Below the pieces are notes generated by a model that made no database searches, was not told the DNA's origin, and saw only the letters and a list, made by a program, of their open reading frames with translations. Position numbers and translations under genes: made by a program. A stretch of DNA of 64,000 bases from Gnetum montanum (lineage: Eukaryota; Streptophyta; Gnetopsida; Gnetales; Gnetaceae), in assembly GCA_015680685.1 (NCBI GenBank), contig MNCI01020368.1:94631-158630 (forward strand), given 5' to 3'. Positions 11,209 through 22,698 of this stretch are shown here, piece by piece. The number at the start of each line of letters is the position of its first letter. Position 1 is the stretch's first letter.

Positions 11209-11990
11209 TTAATAAAAATCAGCTAAACCCAAGAAGCTACAAACCGCTATAACATCTTTTAATTCAAGCCTATCTTGTATTACACTAATTTTTGCTAGAT
11301 CTACTTGCAATCCTTTCTTAGAAATTATATGACCCAAGTATGAAACTTCTTCCTTAAAGAGTTCACATTTACTCAATTTAGCGTTTAGCTGATGTTGCTT
11401 AAAAATTTTCATTGTAATTTTTACATGTTTAACATGTTCTTCTCTTGACTTAGAATAAACAAGTATATCATCCATAAATATTATAACAAATTGATCAAGA
11501 TATTCATGAAAAATATTATTCATTAATGCCATGAATGTTGCAGATGCATTAGTTAATCCAAATGGAATCACAACAAATTCGTATAACCCATACCCAGTTC
11601 TAAAAGAAATTTTTTCAATATCTTTCTCCTTGATGCTTATTTGGTGATAACCTGATTTTAAATCAATCTTTTACAAATAACATGCACTCGTAAGTTGATC
11701 CAACAAATCATCGATCCTAGGCAAGGGATAAGTATTTTTAATTGTCACTTTATTCAATGCTCTATAATCGATGCATAATCTTAGTGTACCATCTTTCTTT
11801 TTAACAAATAAGATTGGTTCACCCCAAGGTGATATGCTAGGTCAAATTTTTCTTTCTTCCAATAATTTCTCTAATTGTACTTTTAATTCTCTTAATTCAA
11901 AAGTAGAAAATCTATAAGGGGCTTTTGAAACCAATTGTGTACCAAGAAAAATATCAATAGCATGCTTGATAGTTCTTTTTCGAGGTAGTT
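11209..11990 (-). pseudogene. Reverse transcriptase of element D
   Basis: Minus-strand blocks in order are [49 protein letters not shown] and the catalytic box FMDDILVYSK (about 11480-11452), then SYLGHIISKKGL. This is canonical chromovirus RT, distinct from the Athila/Tat forms of A, C and E. The stretch 11571-11209 is open. Upstream of it a TAA (about 11670) and a TAG interrupt the frame. The gag-pol order gag-PR-RT-RH-INT matches Ty3-gypsy. Confidence 0.85.
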
Positions 11991-12129
11991 CTCTAATTTC
12001 ACCAAATACTGAATCTTTATATTCCTTAAGTTCTTTTGGGATCTTAGTACTTGAAGATCTTGAAGTTGGGTTACTTTGACAATCAACATCGTAGCATCTT
12101 TTTTCACTAATCTTTTAACTTACTTAATA

Positions 12130-12540
12130 GTTATCATATGAATTTTCTTTGTTCTTCCTACCCCCATTAGAACTGACTGCATTAGTGGTTGGGACTTTTA
12201 AAATACGAGTTCCAAAGTGGGAAGTAATATCAAATTTTTTCAAGAAAGACATTCCTAAAATTGCATCAACATCACCCAGCTCAAATTCAAAGAATTCATC
12301 AATGAATGAAAGGCCTGTTTTGCAAGGTAAAGTTAATTTCTCCATACCTATTATGCTTGCTCACAGTCATTCCATCTACCAATTCCACCTTAATAATTTT
12401 CTTGGAAGGTAAACTTAATTTCAATAAATTAATTAACTTTGGAGAAATAAAGTTATCACTAGCACCACTATCAATCAAAAATTTAATTTGTTTACTTTTA
12501 GTTAAACCTTCAAAAATTAGTAAAGCAAATTAAAATTTAC
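12130..12540 (-). pseudogene. Aspartic protease of element D
   Basis: The minus strand reads FLIDSGASDNFISPKL at about 12482-12435, with the intact retroviral-type protease motif DSGAS. A second block (about 12345-12130) contains FELGDVDAILGMSFLKKFD, the ILGM/FL region typical of gypsy proteases. The enzyme would process Gag-Pol. A stop lies between the two parts. Confidence 0.8.
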
Positions 12541-12559
12541 ACAAACCTAATTAAGTTTA

Positions 12560-13774
12560 TGTAGATATCTTCTTCACGACTATGGTGGCGATTGAAAGTT
12601 TTTTGGTGTTCATGTTTGGGTTGGGTTTTTAATTCCTAATTTGGTTGGTCCTTTGTATTTTTGTTCAAAATTATGGATAGTCTCGTTTGAAATGATCTTC
12701 ACCACAAATGAAACATCCTAATCTTGATCGAGCTTTTTTTATTGGTATCTCATCTACCATTGCTTATGGAAAAGTAGTCTATCAAAGAGTTTCTTGTTGA
12801 AAGGTAGCTCATATCTAATTTCATTCCTCATAATCCTTAGCAATTCTATATGCTTCATCAATGATTTGAGGATTATGGGCTCATTTTTGGGGACGCAGTT
12901 GAGCATGTAATCCTCCAATGAATTTTGAAGCTAATTTTCCCTCATCCTAGTAACTTACATACCAAGAAAGATCATAGAATTCCCTATAGTAATCTTCTAT
13001 GGATTTCCTTCCCAACCTTAAGGAATCAAATCTCATTTTGCTCTCTTTGAGGAAATAATTGGGAACAAATTTTTGTTCAAAATCTCAACCAAAGTAAAGC
13101 CAATTTGTAATCAAACCTTGAGATGTCAGTCCATTCCACTGTGTTGCTGCAAGTCCTCTTAAATACAAAGAGATAACATCTAAATGTTCATGGCTTGAAA
13201 AATTCAACATATCAAAGTAATTTTTCATTGTATCAAGCTAATCCTTTTTCTTAGCACTGGATCTAAGGGCTCCATCATAATGATCTAATTTTACTTTCTT
13301 ACCATGAACTTATGTCAATGATTCTCTAGGTGGATTAAGCCAATTCCCATATCCATCACCTTTGGTTTTAATTTTATGGCCTACAAGAGGGATTTTGATA
13401 TCCTATCCACTAGTAGGTGAGGGTTGTGTTTGGTGTGGATCCCTAGAGGAAAGTTGATCTTGATCTTGATGTTGTTTCCTAGGTAGACCATGGGTAGGAT
13501 TTAAAGGATGAATGAGATCGTCGATTAATTACTTGATGAAGTCTGCAAAGGAATCCATCTTTCCTTGCACATCTGACCATTTTTCCTCTGAGATTTAGGA
13601 TAATTTCCTAATTTCCTCAAACATATTTTGCATCCCTATATCAAATCCCTAGTTTGAGTGATGAAGTTGTTCTTGAACATCCTTAATCTCATTAATTTGA
13701 TCTTCAAGGGAATTCATCTAATCATTAACTTGAGCCTTCATTTCTCTCCAATTTATTCTTTGGGTTCTAGACAT
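12560..13774 (-). pseudogene. gag of element D
   Basis: Minus-strand ATG at 13774-13772 opens MSRTQRINWREMK. An N-terminal coiled-coil-like region (NSLEDQINEIKDVQEQL) is followed by a retrotransposon gag domain with KVKLDHYDGAL, LRGLAATQWNGL and FDSLRLGRKSIEDYYREF. A zinc knuckle CFICGEDHFKRDY lies at about 12720-12680 (third ligand His present, fourth Cys changed). About fifteen stops are present. The zinc knuckle would bind genomic RNA for packaging. The start was chosen because it precedes the coiled-coil block and follows non-coding leader. Confidence 0.8.
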
Positions 13775-13908
13775 CTGTAAGTTAAAGAAATTAGGTATGT
13801 TGGTAATCCTTAGCTTCTATCGTCCCTTTTATGGGTCTCGAAATTGTTAGTTAGTTGCAGAAGAAGTTGAAACTATTCTAAATTTCTTATGGAGTATCAA
13901 ATCCTAAT

Positions 13909-14768
13909 TGATGGGATGTGATATCACATGCACCACAATATCATATATGCAATATCTCATCCGTTGTGATATCGCATCCCACACGATATCGCGTACGAGA
14001 TATTGCATCGTTCCCCACATTATCGTGGTGCACTGCTGAGGCTATAAATAAGAGGAAGCTCTCCCTTGTTTCTCATCCTAGGCTTAGACCATAGCAAAAC
14101 TCTGGTAGTTTGACCTCTCCAAAGATAGATTAATTTCCATGTGCCCACAGTAAGAACTCCAAAGTGAATGGCTCTTTATTCGAGTAATATTGTACCTGAA
14201 CACAAGTTGTGTACAGAAATAAAGATGAACTTCTTGGATAAACCTTGTAGTGCATGGAATAGGCTAGTTAGGACTTTATTTATTTTTATTTACTATTTAC
14301 CATTTAAATTCTTTATTAGTTCATTAAATCTCTCTCAACCCTTCTCTCCTAGTTAAGTGCCTCAGTATGATTGCCTCGAGCACGTGCGTTACGCTTGGTG
14401 ATCCCAACAATGACTAGCATTTGGTAACAAAGGTTGCATTGGTTCAGGGTGTGAACGGTAAGTGGGAATGAATGCTAATGCTACGTTAATTAAGGCTTAG
14501 TTAGTTAGTTAAAGTTAGTCAATTAGTCTCTTCACCCTTCACCTCATTAGCATAAGAGATCATACAGAAAATATATACAAATCATATACCTCAGACTTAC
14601 TTAACCATACAACCGTGAAAACTATAAGTAAGTCTAGGAAGACAACAAATGATTAACCCTAAGTGTTCCATGAGTCATGTAGGCACTTAGTTTGTAGAGT
14701 TCGACTGAATCATGTGTGCTACGCTTGTATTCGTATGGTTGAGTGTAGGGGTACCTCGCCACTCATCA
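13909..14768 (+). repeat. 5' LTR of element B
   Basis: 860 bp, starting TGATGGGATG and ending ACTCATCA. The GATATC array occupies about 13917-14010 with six cores, and the TATA box CTATAAATAAG is at 14042-14052. An AATAAAG region lies at about 14218. The 14168-14356 open frame is an LTR shadow shared with Z. Confidence 0.9.
13917..14010 (+). promoter_or_regulatory. GATATC palindrome array in 5' U3 of B
   Basis: The array begins with the perfect palindrome TGTGATATCACA (13917-13928) and includes CACGATATCGCG and CGAGATATTGCA forms, ahead of TATA at 14042. The 3' LTR of the same element has only four cores (about 20205-20272), so copies were gained or lost, and this accounts for much of the LTR length difference. 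Confidence 0.7.
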
Positions 14769-14788
14769 TTGGCGCCGTTGCCAGGGAC
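14769..14788 (+). other. Primer binding site of element B
   Basis: TTGGCGCCGTTGCCAGGGAC follows the LTR directly. It is the best-preserved tRNA-Asp-like primer site in the window and identifies the family as Athila-type by known primer usage. Confidence 0.9.
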
Positions 14789-14914
14789 TAAGTGTTTGTG
14801 CGCTAAGTAGAACATAGGAAATCACTCACATCATTGGGAGCTTAAACAAACCCTTAGGGTTAATTACACAAAAAAATTATATAATGGTTAATTAGCACAC
14901 CCAATAAAATATCA

Positions 14915-17260
14915 ATGTCTTCTTTTTCGAACAAAAGCAATTCACCACCTAGGACTAACACTAGAGACAGTCGGCGGTACTAAACACATAACCAAAATCC
15001 ACGAGGTCCTTAAGAATTCAATGTGGTGTATATTCATCATGATGAATATGTATCCAACTTTACCTTTGTCTTCCATCAAGATGAACAGCTGCGTTGGAGA
15101 GATTTAGAAGGTAACATCGTGTTACCTCTAGATAGGGCTACCCCCAACATGCTCCTTCGTGTCCTCGCATGAATTGACATGTCGCAACTATACATTGAGT
15201 ATGTTGCATGCGATTACAATACAAGGAACTACCATCCCATAGAAGCATAACATCAACGGGATGAGTGGTAGGAGAGTTATCACACATCATTGAAGGGCAA
15301 AGGCCCCCATAATGCTTCACCCTTCATAAGAGAAGTTAAGGGTGGTGGACCTATTTCAATAGGTTCTTCACAATATGATGTTCCCCCTCCTAACAACGGT
15401 GAGGAGGTGGGGTATCAGAACCTACGTTCCATGATACACAACCCTGGTTCTAATCCCCGTGAATGCCAACTGTTCACTGAGTGAACAAAGACACATGACA
15501 AGGATAGGCATTTTGATCATCACCACGATCGAGGCCGTAGCACCCAAAGAGAAGGTAAGAAACATCGTCATGGTGATGGTTCTCCTTCTTCTTCTCCTTC
15601 ATTACACCATTCACCCTCTCCTTCCACATTTTGGCATAGCCACCAAGAGCATAACGGTGAAGATAGAGGTAGGCAAAATGAGAGACCTCGACGAGAGAGT
15701 TGAGAGCGAGGACAAGCACATGAATGAAGGGAAAGTAGGGAACAACGTAAACATCATAGACATCATGAAAGAGATGATCATGACAAACCCCTACTTGTCA
15801 CTTGAAGTATGCTAGATATAATGGAGGTAGTTAGAATACTAACAAGGCATCAAAACGATAGCCGGATCAAGTACTTAGACATGAATAATATCCCATGGTT
15901 TGAGGGGGGTATAACGCTAATCCAAAAAATCATTTACAGGCATTCCACGATGCCTGCACCTTGCAGAACATAGAGAATGAGTGGTAGAAATTGAAGTTGT
16001 TTCCTAGAACACTCATAAAGGAAGCAGAGAGTTAGTACCAGTCCTTAGAACTGGAAACCATTAGGAGATGGAGTACTATGTTAGAGTTATTCAACGATAA
16101 GTACACAATGTACTCCAGAGTTTCTAACTTGCGTAAGTAGATCCAAGGATGGAAGTAAGGTAATCATGAACCCTTGGATGTTGCCATGGGCCGATACTAT
16201 GCATTGTTACATCATTGCCCCGGCCATGGTTACGCACAATGGGACCAACTTCATCACATCATAGATGGGCTAAGACATGAGACTAGGAGAACCCTTGGGA
16301 CTTATGCCCAGGGGAGACTATCAGAACTTAGATCCCATGAAATCCATCGATTTTTGGAGCAAGTAGCCAAAGAAGAAGAGGAGCTACAGAAAAAAGAGAG
16401 TGTAGAAGAATATAACCATGATCCTTCCCTTCGAAAGAAGGGAGTGAGATTTTGTGATGAGGAGGATGAGTCACCACTTGAAGAGTTAGTGAAAAAAAAA
16501 CCTTGTTGATTCAAAAGCTAACAACAGAAGTATCGACTAAGGTGGATCAATTGTGGGATTCCTTAGACTCTAGACTTGAAACTATCTTGAAAATCATAGA
16601 GGAGTCTAAGGAGAAATGTAGTGGAAAAGACAAGAAAAAGTGGAGAGATTCAGACCCTACACATAACAAGGGTAAGGGAAAAATAACTATCTCAGATGAG
16701 GTTGTGGATTCTAACACAAACAATGACATTGGATGTGAGATCTACCAATATGACCAGCCTAAGGGATGTTGTCCAATCATCTCACATCTGCAAGAGTTTG
16801 GGATGTATGTGCTCAACCCAAGACTTAACTAATGGCAAGCACCCTAAAGGTTACCTTATCTCCAAGGTAACCCAAGATAGTTCCACCAATCGTTAATGTA
16901 CTATCCAAGTGGAACTTCATCACAACCCATCAAGAAACATCAGTAGTGGTAATACCCACAGCCATGAGGGATGCCACCGTTGAGACAACAATACCCTTAC
17001 CAGCAACCTAATCCTTATGGCTATTAGCTATTATGTGTAGCAGCTAATTTCTCCAAGTGACTCTATGGATCACACAACTCCACAATGTTACTACCAAGTT
17101 CAGGAGTACTTTAGGAGGACTCCTTCTCCTTCGGGAGATGCTTCATACCCACACCATCCTTCAAACCCATCCACCACTCTTCCACTGATAGTTCCACTAC
17201 CACCTGCTCCAAGAATGCAAGGGGAACTCCCCACTCAACTATAGCAACGTAACGCTACCA
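14915..17260 (+). pseudogene. gag of element B
   Basis: ATG at 14915 opens MSSFSNKSNSPP, after leader sequence. The YIHHDEYVSNF block (15029-15060), a charged low-complexity region (15480-15780) and the gag domain (about 15830-16500) follow. The clearest open stretch is 16174-16509, with the HCPGHGYAQWDQLHHIIDGL block. A run of nine A (16492-16500) shifts the frame by one: the downstream frame at 16503-16832 continues the same protein with TKVDQLWDSL and a Lys-rich linker, ending in HLQEFGMYVLNPRL. The last part is Pro/Gln-rich. It supplies capsid for an element that no longer has pol. Confidence 0.8.
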
Positions 17261-17399
17261 AAGCTATAAACATTCAACCTGTTGCTGGTTCTAACAATCG
17301 CAAGAAGAGAAGACCTTTCTTCAGAACCAAAATCCTAGATAAGCTCTCACAACAACAAGCGGTTGAGTCTATGCACACTCCTCCAACATACAATACTTC

Positions 17400-17967
17400 A
17401 GAGCTTCCTTCAGTCCAACAATAGGGCTTAACGCATACGATTATGTTAACACATACCGTAACTGACTGGATCAAGGTGGGCCATCTTCCTAGGAAACTCT
17501 CTGATCCTAGGAGTCCCTTAATCTATCTACAACTTGCTAGGAACAAACCACATAAGGCTCTTCTTGACTCAAGTTCTAGAGTCAACTTAATCTCACGAGA
17601 AATGTATCAAGCCTAGAACCTACCCCAACTCAAGAAAAGCAACGTTCAACTTGAGCTGGCTAACCAGTCCATCACCATTTCCTTAGGATTGCTGGAGGAC
17701 ATCATTACCAGTGTGTGTGGTTGGTCATACCCAACCAATTTCCTGCTGATAAAAGTTAACAACAACGAAGGGGACTTCCCAATTATAATGGGAAGGGCAT
17801 GGCTAAGTACAATAGATGCATGCCTAGGGATTTGCGATCTTTCCTTGGAGATATCTAAGGTAAACATGTATGGAAAGATCGAGAATAGGAAGGTTCCATG
17901 CATCACATACAGTGACTCAGAGGGTGATGACATGGAAGCATGCTCAACATCTCTTCCATGCAACTAG
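17400..17967 (+). pseudogene. Aspartic protease of element B
   Basis: The block LLDSSSRVNLISREMYQA (about 17560-17615) carries the protease active-site Asp in DSS form. It is followed by NLPQLKKSN, GLLEDIITSVCGWSYPTNFL, FPIIMGRAWLSTIDA and a clean C-terminus at 17967. Most of the domain from 17689 is uninterrupted. Protease retention with complete loss of RT, RNase H and integrase is the notable feature of this element. Confidence 0.8.
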
Positions 17968-18229
17968 TGTGCCCAAGAAATGCAAATACAAAGGTGCCTA
18001 TATGTAACAACCACACAAGTAGTGGATACCTCATGGTTGATAGCTAACAGAAAGAGAAACCAACCAACATGCATGGAACAAACTAGGGGAACAACTCATG
18101 CCCATAACAAAAGCATAGATACATTGGAACATAAGCATCACCGACTTCCACCCCTTAATCTAAGAACATCAATCGAGAGAAGCTGGACACTTTTGAAAAA
18201 TTCAAATAGGTGCTCATTATTTTGGATCT

Positions 18230-20185
18230 CTTCCTTTCCATTTAGTCATGGGGGAGATGGCCACCTATGCTGATTATTAGGGGCCCTTATTTCTTTTAAG
18301 TTTTTGTTTTACACATTTTTTTTACACATTCTTGTTTTACATGTTTTTGTTTTACACCTTTTTTTTTACACGTTTTTTTTTTTGCACATTTTTTTTTACA
18401 AATTTCTTTAACTTTTCTTATTTTTGTTTTACAACATCGTTATACTTTTTCATTTTTTGTGTGTGTTTGTGTGTGTGTTATCCATCTTGTAAGTTTTTCA
18501 CCCAATAAGCATTCTTCATGATGGTATGAACTATTTTTCCACTTGGTTGCTAATGCTTGGTTTTTACCTCTAAGTTACGATGTCGATACTAAGGTATGGT
18601 TCTTTTGATATGGTAGGCAATGAGTCCACTTCATCTATTCATCCACAAGTTTCTATGGTCTCTCTTGGCTTGGAAATGTACAGTCCCTTTCTAAATAAGA
18701 ACTATAACGAATCACTAACTCGGCATTTCTCAAACTAAGGAAGGACTCAAGGATTGAAAAGGGTGTGACTTCAAGGGAACTTGATGCATTTGTTGACCAT
18801 TCTCTTGGGTGCTTGGATATTTTCTTCTTGAGTTTTTTTACCATTTCGACGTTATCCAATTATCGGGAAGTTGAGCTAATAAAAATAATGAAGTCTTTGC
18901 ATGGTGTGGTTCTCACGCATAAACACATAAAAAAAAGAGAATGTGAGAATTCAAAGCACACCCCTTAGACAAAATAATCACCTGGGATACAAGCACTAGT
19001 TATGGAACTAAAATAAAAATTTTCCCTCTAACTAAGTCCCTCCTCACTTCCCATTCTCTCCTCCTTTGTTTCGTCTAAATGGTGGTTGCTCTTGGGTGAA
19101 GGCATTCTTGTTACTTCGAGAGGATGGATTGGTCGAATGCACTGATGCGAAGTCAATGGATGTGGTTTGTTTGAGGCCTACTAAGTCACATTAATCATGA
19201 AACACACAAGGGGCTATACACCACCTTGTTCATGGAATTTCATTCCATTCAATTCTCTCCATCCTTCTTTCCATTGTTCACCTCATTGCCAATTGTATCA
19301 TTAGTGTATATTTTGGTTGATGCGTCATTTTATTTTTGGTAAATTCTTGTGGTTAAGACTTTAACTCTTGTTCCAAATGACATTTCCAAGGCTTACAGAC
19401 TCTTTGAATATGGGTTTGTCAGGGCATTAAGGGCATGAGCCTGCTTTGGGGAGGACCCACTGACATTCCTATTTGGTGCATCAGTTAATTTCTTTCCCCT
19501 AACATTTTTACAATTCATTTTATTTTTTTCATTTCCATCTTGACATCCATTTCGTTGATGTCCTAGTTATCTCTTTTTCTCCATTTTTCTTGTTCTTTTT
19601 CTTTTTCTTTCTCCATTCTATCGCTACCAAAGGTTTGCTCTTAGTCATGGGGGTCCTGGTCCAATTTTTTCGATTTTCTCCTAGCCCCTACACCTTTGGT
19701 AGTCACCACTCTTATATCTCTAGATCTGTATTAGCCATACCACAACTCATCCAATGGACTTTCACCGAGGCAAGGTATCAACTGCATTCAAATTCATTTA
19801 CCCTTGCTAATATAAAGACTGTGTTGTGTGTGCAGATGACAAGCATGCAATAACAGATTGGATCTAGAGAGAACACTTGGAATGAAGAGAAGCTGAAGCA
19901 GCTATGCAAGGAGCAAGATCGATGGCATGATTATGGATGGACAACAAAAGGCACAATCTTGGTGTTGACAGCAATAAAATTTCTTTCTCTCTCTCTTTCT
20001 CAACTGCCAACTAAGGCCTAAGGTCAAATGTAAAAGGTGTTCACTCTTGTTATCTTGAACACCAGTTTTGTCTTATCTTGTAATGATGATCCATTCACAT
20101 GTCATCCTATTAGTTCCATTTGAGTCAATAATCCCATACCTTCACAATATTTTATAAGGAACTCAATGATGAGTTTTCATTCAGT
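18230..20185 (+). other. Non-coding spacer and 3' tail of element B
   Basis: No convincing gene. It begins with a TTTAGTCATGGGGGAGATGG block also found in A (26082) and, inverted, in F (59700). A T-rich repeat follows, then blocks shared with A: AAAAGGGTGTGACTTCAAGG (18757), GTCTTTGCATGGTGTGGTTC (18892) and AAGGGCATTAAGGGCAT (19419). Near 19833 the sequence TGTGTGTGCAG-ATG resembles a splice acceptor before an ATG, at the place where A has its accessory gene, but no accessory frame follows. From about 20090 the tail matches the 3' tails of A and C. Confidence 0.6.
18296..18420 (+). repeat. Degenerate TTTTTGTTTTACAC tandem repeat
   Basis: About seven imperfect units of TTTTTGTTTTACAC/CATTTT follow each other in the spacer of B. 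The equivalent place in A (26150-26210) has one or two units, so this is a local expansion. Confidence 0.7.
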
Positions 20186-20195
20186 CATCGAGGTA
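20186..20195 (+). other. Polypurine tract of element B
   Basis: CATCGAGGTA directly before the 3' LTR, a weakened form of the family tract (GTGGGGGTA in C, GTGAGGGTA in A). It marks the plus-strand primer position. Confidence 0.55.
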
Positions 20196-21006
20196 TGATG
20201 GGATGTGATATCACATGCACTGCGATATTGTGTTTGCTGCGATATCACATCCCACGCGATATCACGGTGCGTCACCGATTCTATAAATAAGAGGCAGCTC
20301 TCCCTTGTTTCTCATCCTAGGCTTAGACTATAGCTAAACTCTGGCAATTTGACCTTTCCAAAGATAGATTAATTTCCATGTGCCTACAGTAGGAACTCCA
20401 AAGTGAACGGATCTTTATTCGAGCAATATTGTACCTGAACACAAGTTGTGTACGGAAATAAAGACAAACTTCTTAGATAAACCTTGCAGTGCATGGAATA
20501 GGCGAATTAGAAATTTATTTATTATTATTATTATTTACCATTTAAATGCTTTATTAGTTCATTAAATATCTATCAACCCTTCTCTACTAGTTAAGTGCCT
20601 TAGTATGACCACTTCAAGCACGTGCGTTACACTTGGTGATCCTAGCAATGACTAGCATTTGGTAACCAAGGTTACATTGGTTTAGGGTGTGAACAGTAAG
20701 TGGGAACGGATGCTAATGCTAGGTTAATTAAGGCTTAGTTAGTTAGTTAAAGTTAGTCAATTAGTCTCTTCACCCTTCACCTCATTAGCATAAGAAATAA
20801 AATAGAAAAGATATACAAATCATATACCTTAGACTTACTTAACCATACAACTATAACAACTATAAGTAAGTCTGGGAAGACAATGAATGATTAACCCTAA
20901 GTGTTCCATGAGGTGTGTAGGCACTTAGTCTATAGAGTTCGATCAAATCGCATGTGCTATGCTCGTATTCGTATAGTTGAGTGTAGGGGTACCTCACCAC
21001 TAATCA
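20196..21006 (+). repeat. 3' LTR of element B
   Basis: 811 bp, TGATGGGATG...ACTAATCA. TATA CTATAAATAAG at 20281-20291 and a four-core GATATC array at about 20205-20272 lie in its U3. It is followed by the target duplication CTAAT. Confidence 0.9.
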
Positions 21007-22560
21007 CTAATTATTTTTAGGACCTTAAATAATGGATTAAAACACTAATTTTCTATAACCTAAAAGCTAAATCTAATAGTTCCATTGAGTTTGGAAGGGT
21101 TAAATCTATTGGTATCAATTTTTATTTTGTTGAAAATGGACCCCAGATTTAAAATTTATAGCCATTTTAAGTTTAAAAAATCAAAAGTTGAAGAAATTAG
21201 GCATGTTGGTAATCCTTAGCTTCTATAGCCCTTTTTATGGATCTCAAAATCATTAGTTAGTTACAGAAAAAGTTGAAATTATCATGGATTTCATATCGAG
21301 TATCAAATCTTAATTATTTTTGGGACCTTAAATAATGGATTGAAATGCTAATTTTCTATAACCCAAAAGCTAAATCTGATAGTTCCATTGAATCTGACAA
21401 TGTTTTCATCCCCCTTATTACCAAGGTGCCAATTCAAATTTTTGAAAATAATTGAGCACATTTTAAATTTAAATTAACAATTATAGGCAAAAAAAATTTG
21501 AAATTTTTTCGTCTCTTCATGGGAATTTCGAAAGTCTCATTAGTTATCAAGATATTTGGTTTTCCCATCTACTAATGGAAGATGACCATTCTAGGATCCA
21601 CATGGCCCTTTTTTTAGTTGATGTGCCTCATTATGAGGTCCTTGTAGTCTTCATCTAAGTTGACATGGCCGACCTTGAGGTCCTCACAGCCTCATTATGG
21701 CTAGCACGACCCATTTCAAGGCCAACGTAGTCCTTAACTGGGCCAGCACAACCCATTTTAAAGTTAGCACAGCCCTTGACTAGGCCTACATAGCCCTTGT
21801 TAGGACCAACATGGCTCTTCTAAGGGCATATGCATGGAGAGGTGGTTTTGGCAGTGTCCAAAGAGATATTTTTCCATAGCGCTAGGGGTAGTTATCGACA
21901 ATGCTGAAGGTGGTTATGAGTAATGTTGGAGGTGGTTATCAATGGCAAGCAATGCATAGGTGGCAGGGGGTGCGTAGTGGTAGATGCAGCAATAGTAGTG
22001 GTAGGCATGGTGTGGTGGCAGCTGCTAGAAGGTAGGTGACGGGATGTGATGTAGCGTAAGTAGCACAACACAGTGTGACAACACAGCGTAATGTGGTGTA
22101 GGCAACACAATGTTACTGCAGACATTGCAGCATGATGTGGCATAGGCAGCATGGCCAATGGGTTGCCCTTGGGACTAGCCCAAGGGCTAGTCCATAGTCG
22201 CTGGCTATAGCTGTGAACCCATCATGGCCTCCTGCACACCCCCNCCCCCGCACTCTCTCCCTTTTTAAAAAAAGCAAATTTTTTTTATTTTTAAAACTAC
22301 ACATAACATGAGAATTATGTATCTTTAAAATCGTAAGTTAGATTTTGATGAAATTGGTACCATTAGAATCATCTTGAAGAGCACTTCAAGTTAAACTACA
22401 AATAACTTTATTTTAGTGAACCTAGAAATCATAAAATTAGAAAAAGTAAACATTAGCTTTTAAAAATAAAAGGTAAACGCTAGCTTTTTCTTTGAGAAAG
22501 GCACACGTTAGCTTTTATTAAAACTTTGGTTATCTTAAGTTATAACTTTCTCTTTGTTTT
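21007..22560 (-). other. Leader region of element D between gag and the antisense gene
   Basis: No gene supported. With 13775-13908 it forms the leader upstream of D gag. It holds a roughly 300-bp tandem duplication that element B interrupts (unit 1: 13786-13908 plus 21012-21188; unit 2 from 21189). After that come short degenerate repeats of the GGCCAGCACAACCC type (about 21600-21830) and a GC-richer CACAAC/GTGGTA repeat area (21890-22230). The 21892-22158 minus frame is a shadow of that low-complexity DNA. One N lies in a C-run at 22244. Confidence 0.5.
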
Positions 22561-22580
22561 TACTAAGATTCTTATGATTG

Positions 22581-22592
22581 TATTATAAATAT
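22581..22592 (+). promoter_or_regulatory. TATA box of the antisense gene in element D
   Basis: TATTATAAATAT on the plus strand, opposite to gag-pol, about 110 bp before the ATG at 22699. Position relative to a start codon and to downstream exon-like sequence supports a promoter. It is a sequence-level guess only. Confidence 0.45.
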
Positions 22593-22698
22593 GAGAAGAA
22601 GGATGACTTGCCCATCACAACTCAATATTAGCAGAAAACTCTAACAACAAAAAAGCTTGAAAATTTTCTATCATCAAAGAACTTTAACCATCTTCATC

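Larger units (their letters stand above)
13909..21006 (+). mobile_element. Element B: plus-strand gypsy element lacking RT, RNase H and integrase
   Basis: Two similar LTRs (13909-14768 and 20196-21006) flank a primer site, gag, protease, spacer and polypurine tract. The 5-bp duplication CTAAT is perfect (13904-13908 and 21007-21011). The protease end runs into the spacer at about 18215, where sisters have RT, RNase H and integrase. The accessory gene is also missing. B is therefore a non-autonomous internal-deletion derivative, and its clean ends show that it moved using proteins from relatives. By eye the LTRs agree at about nine of ten positions, the closest pair here, so B is the youngest insertion in the nest. 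Confidence 0.9.

Noticed and set aside
21892-22304. His/Pro/Thr-rich minus-strand frames in the D leader
   Set aside because: Generated by short degenerate repeats (GTGGTA, CACAAC) and a C-run with an N; no similarity between copies and no gene structure.
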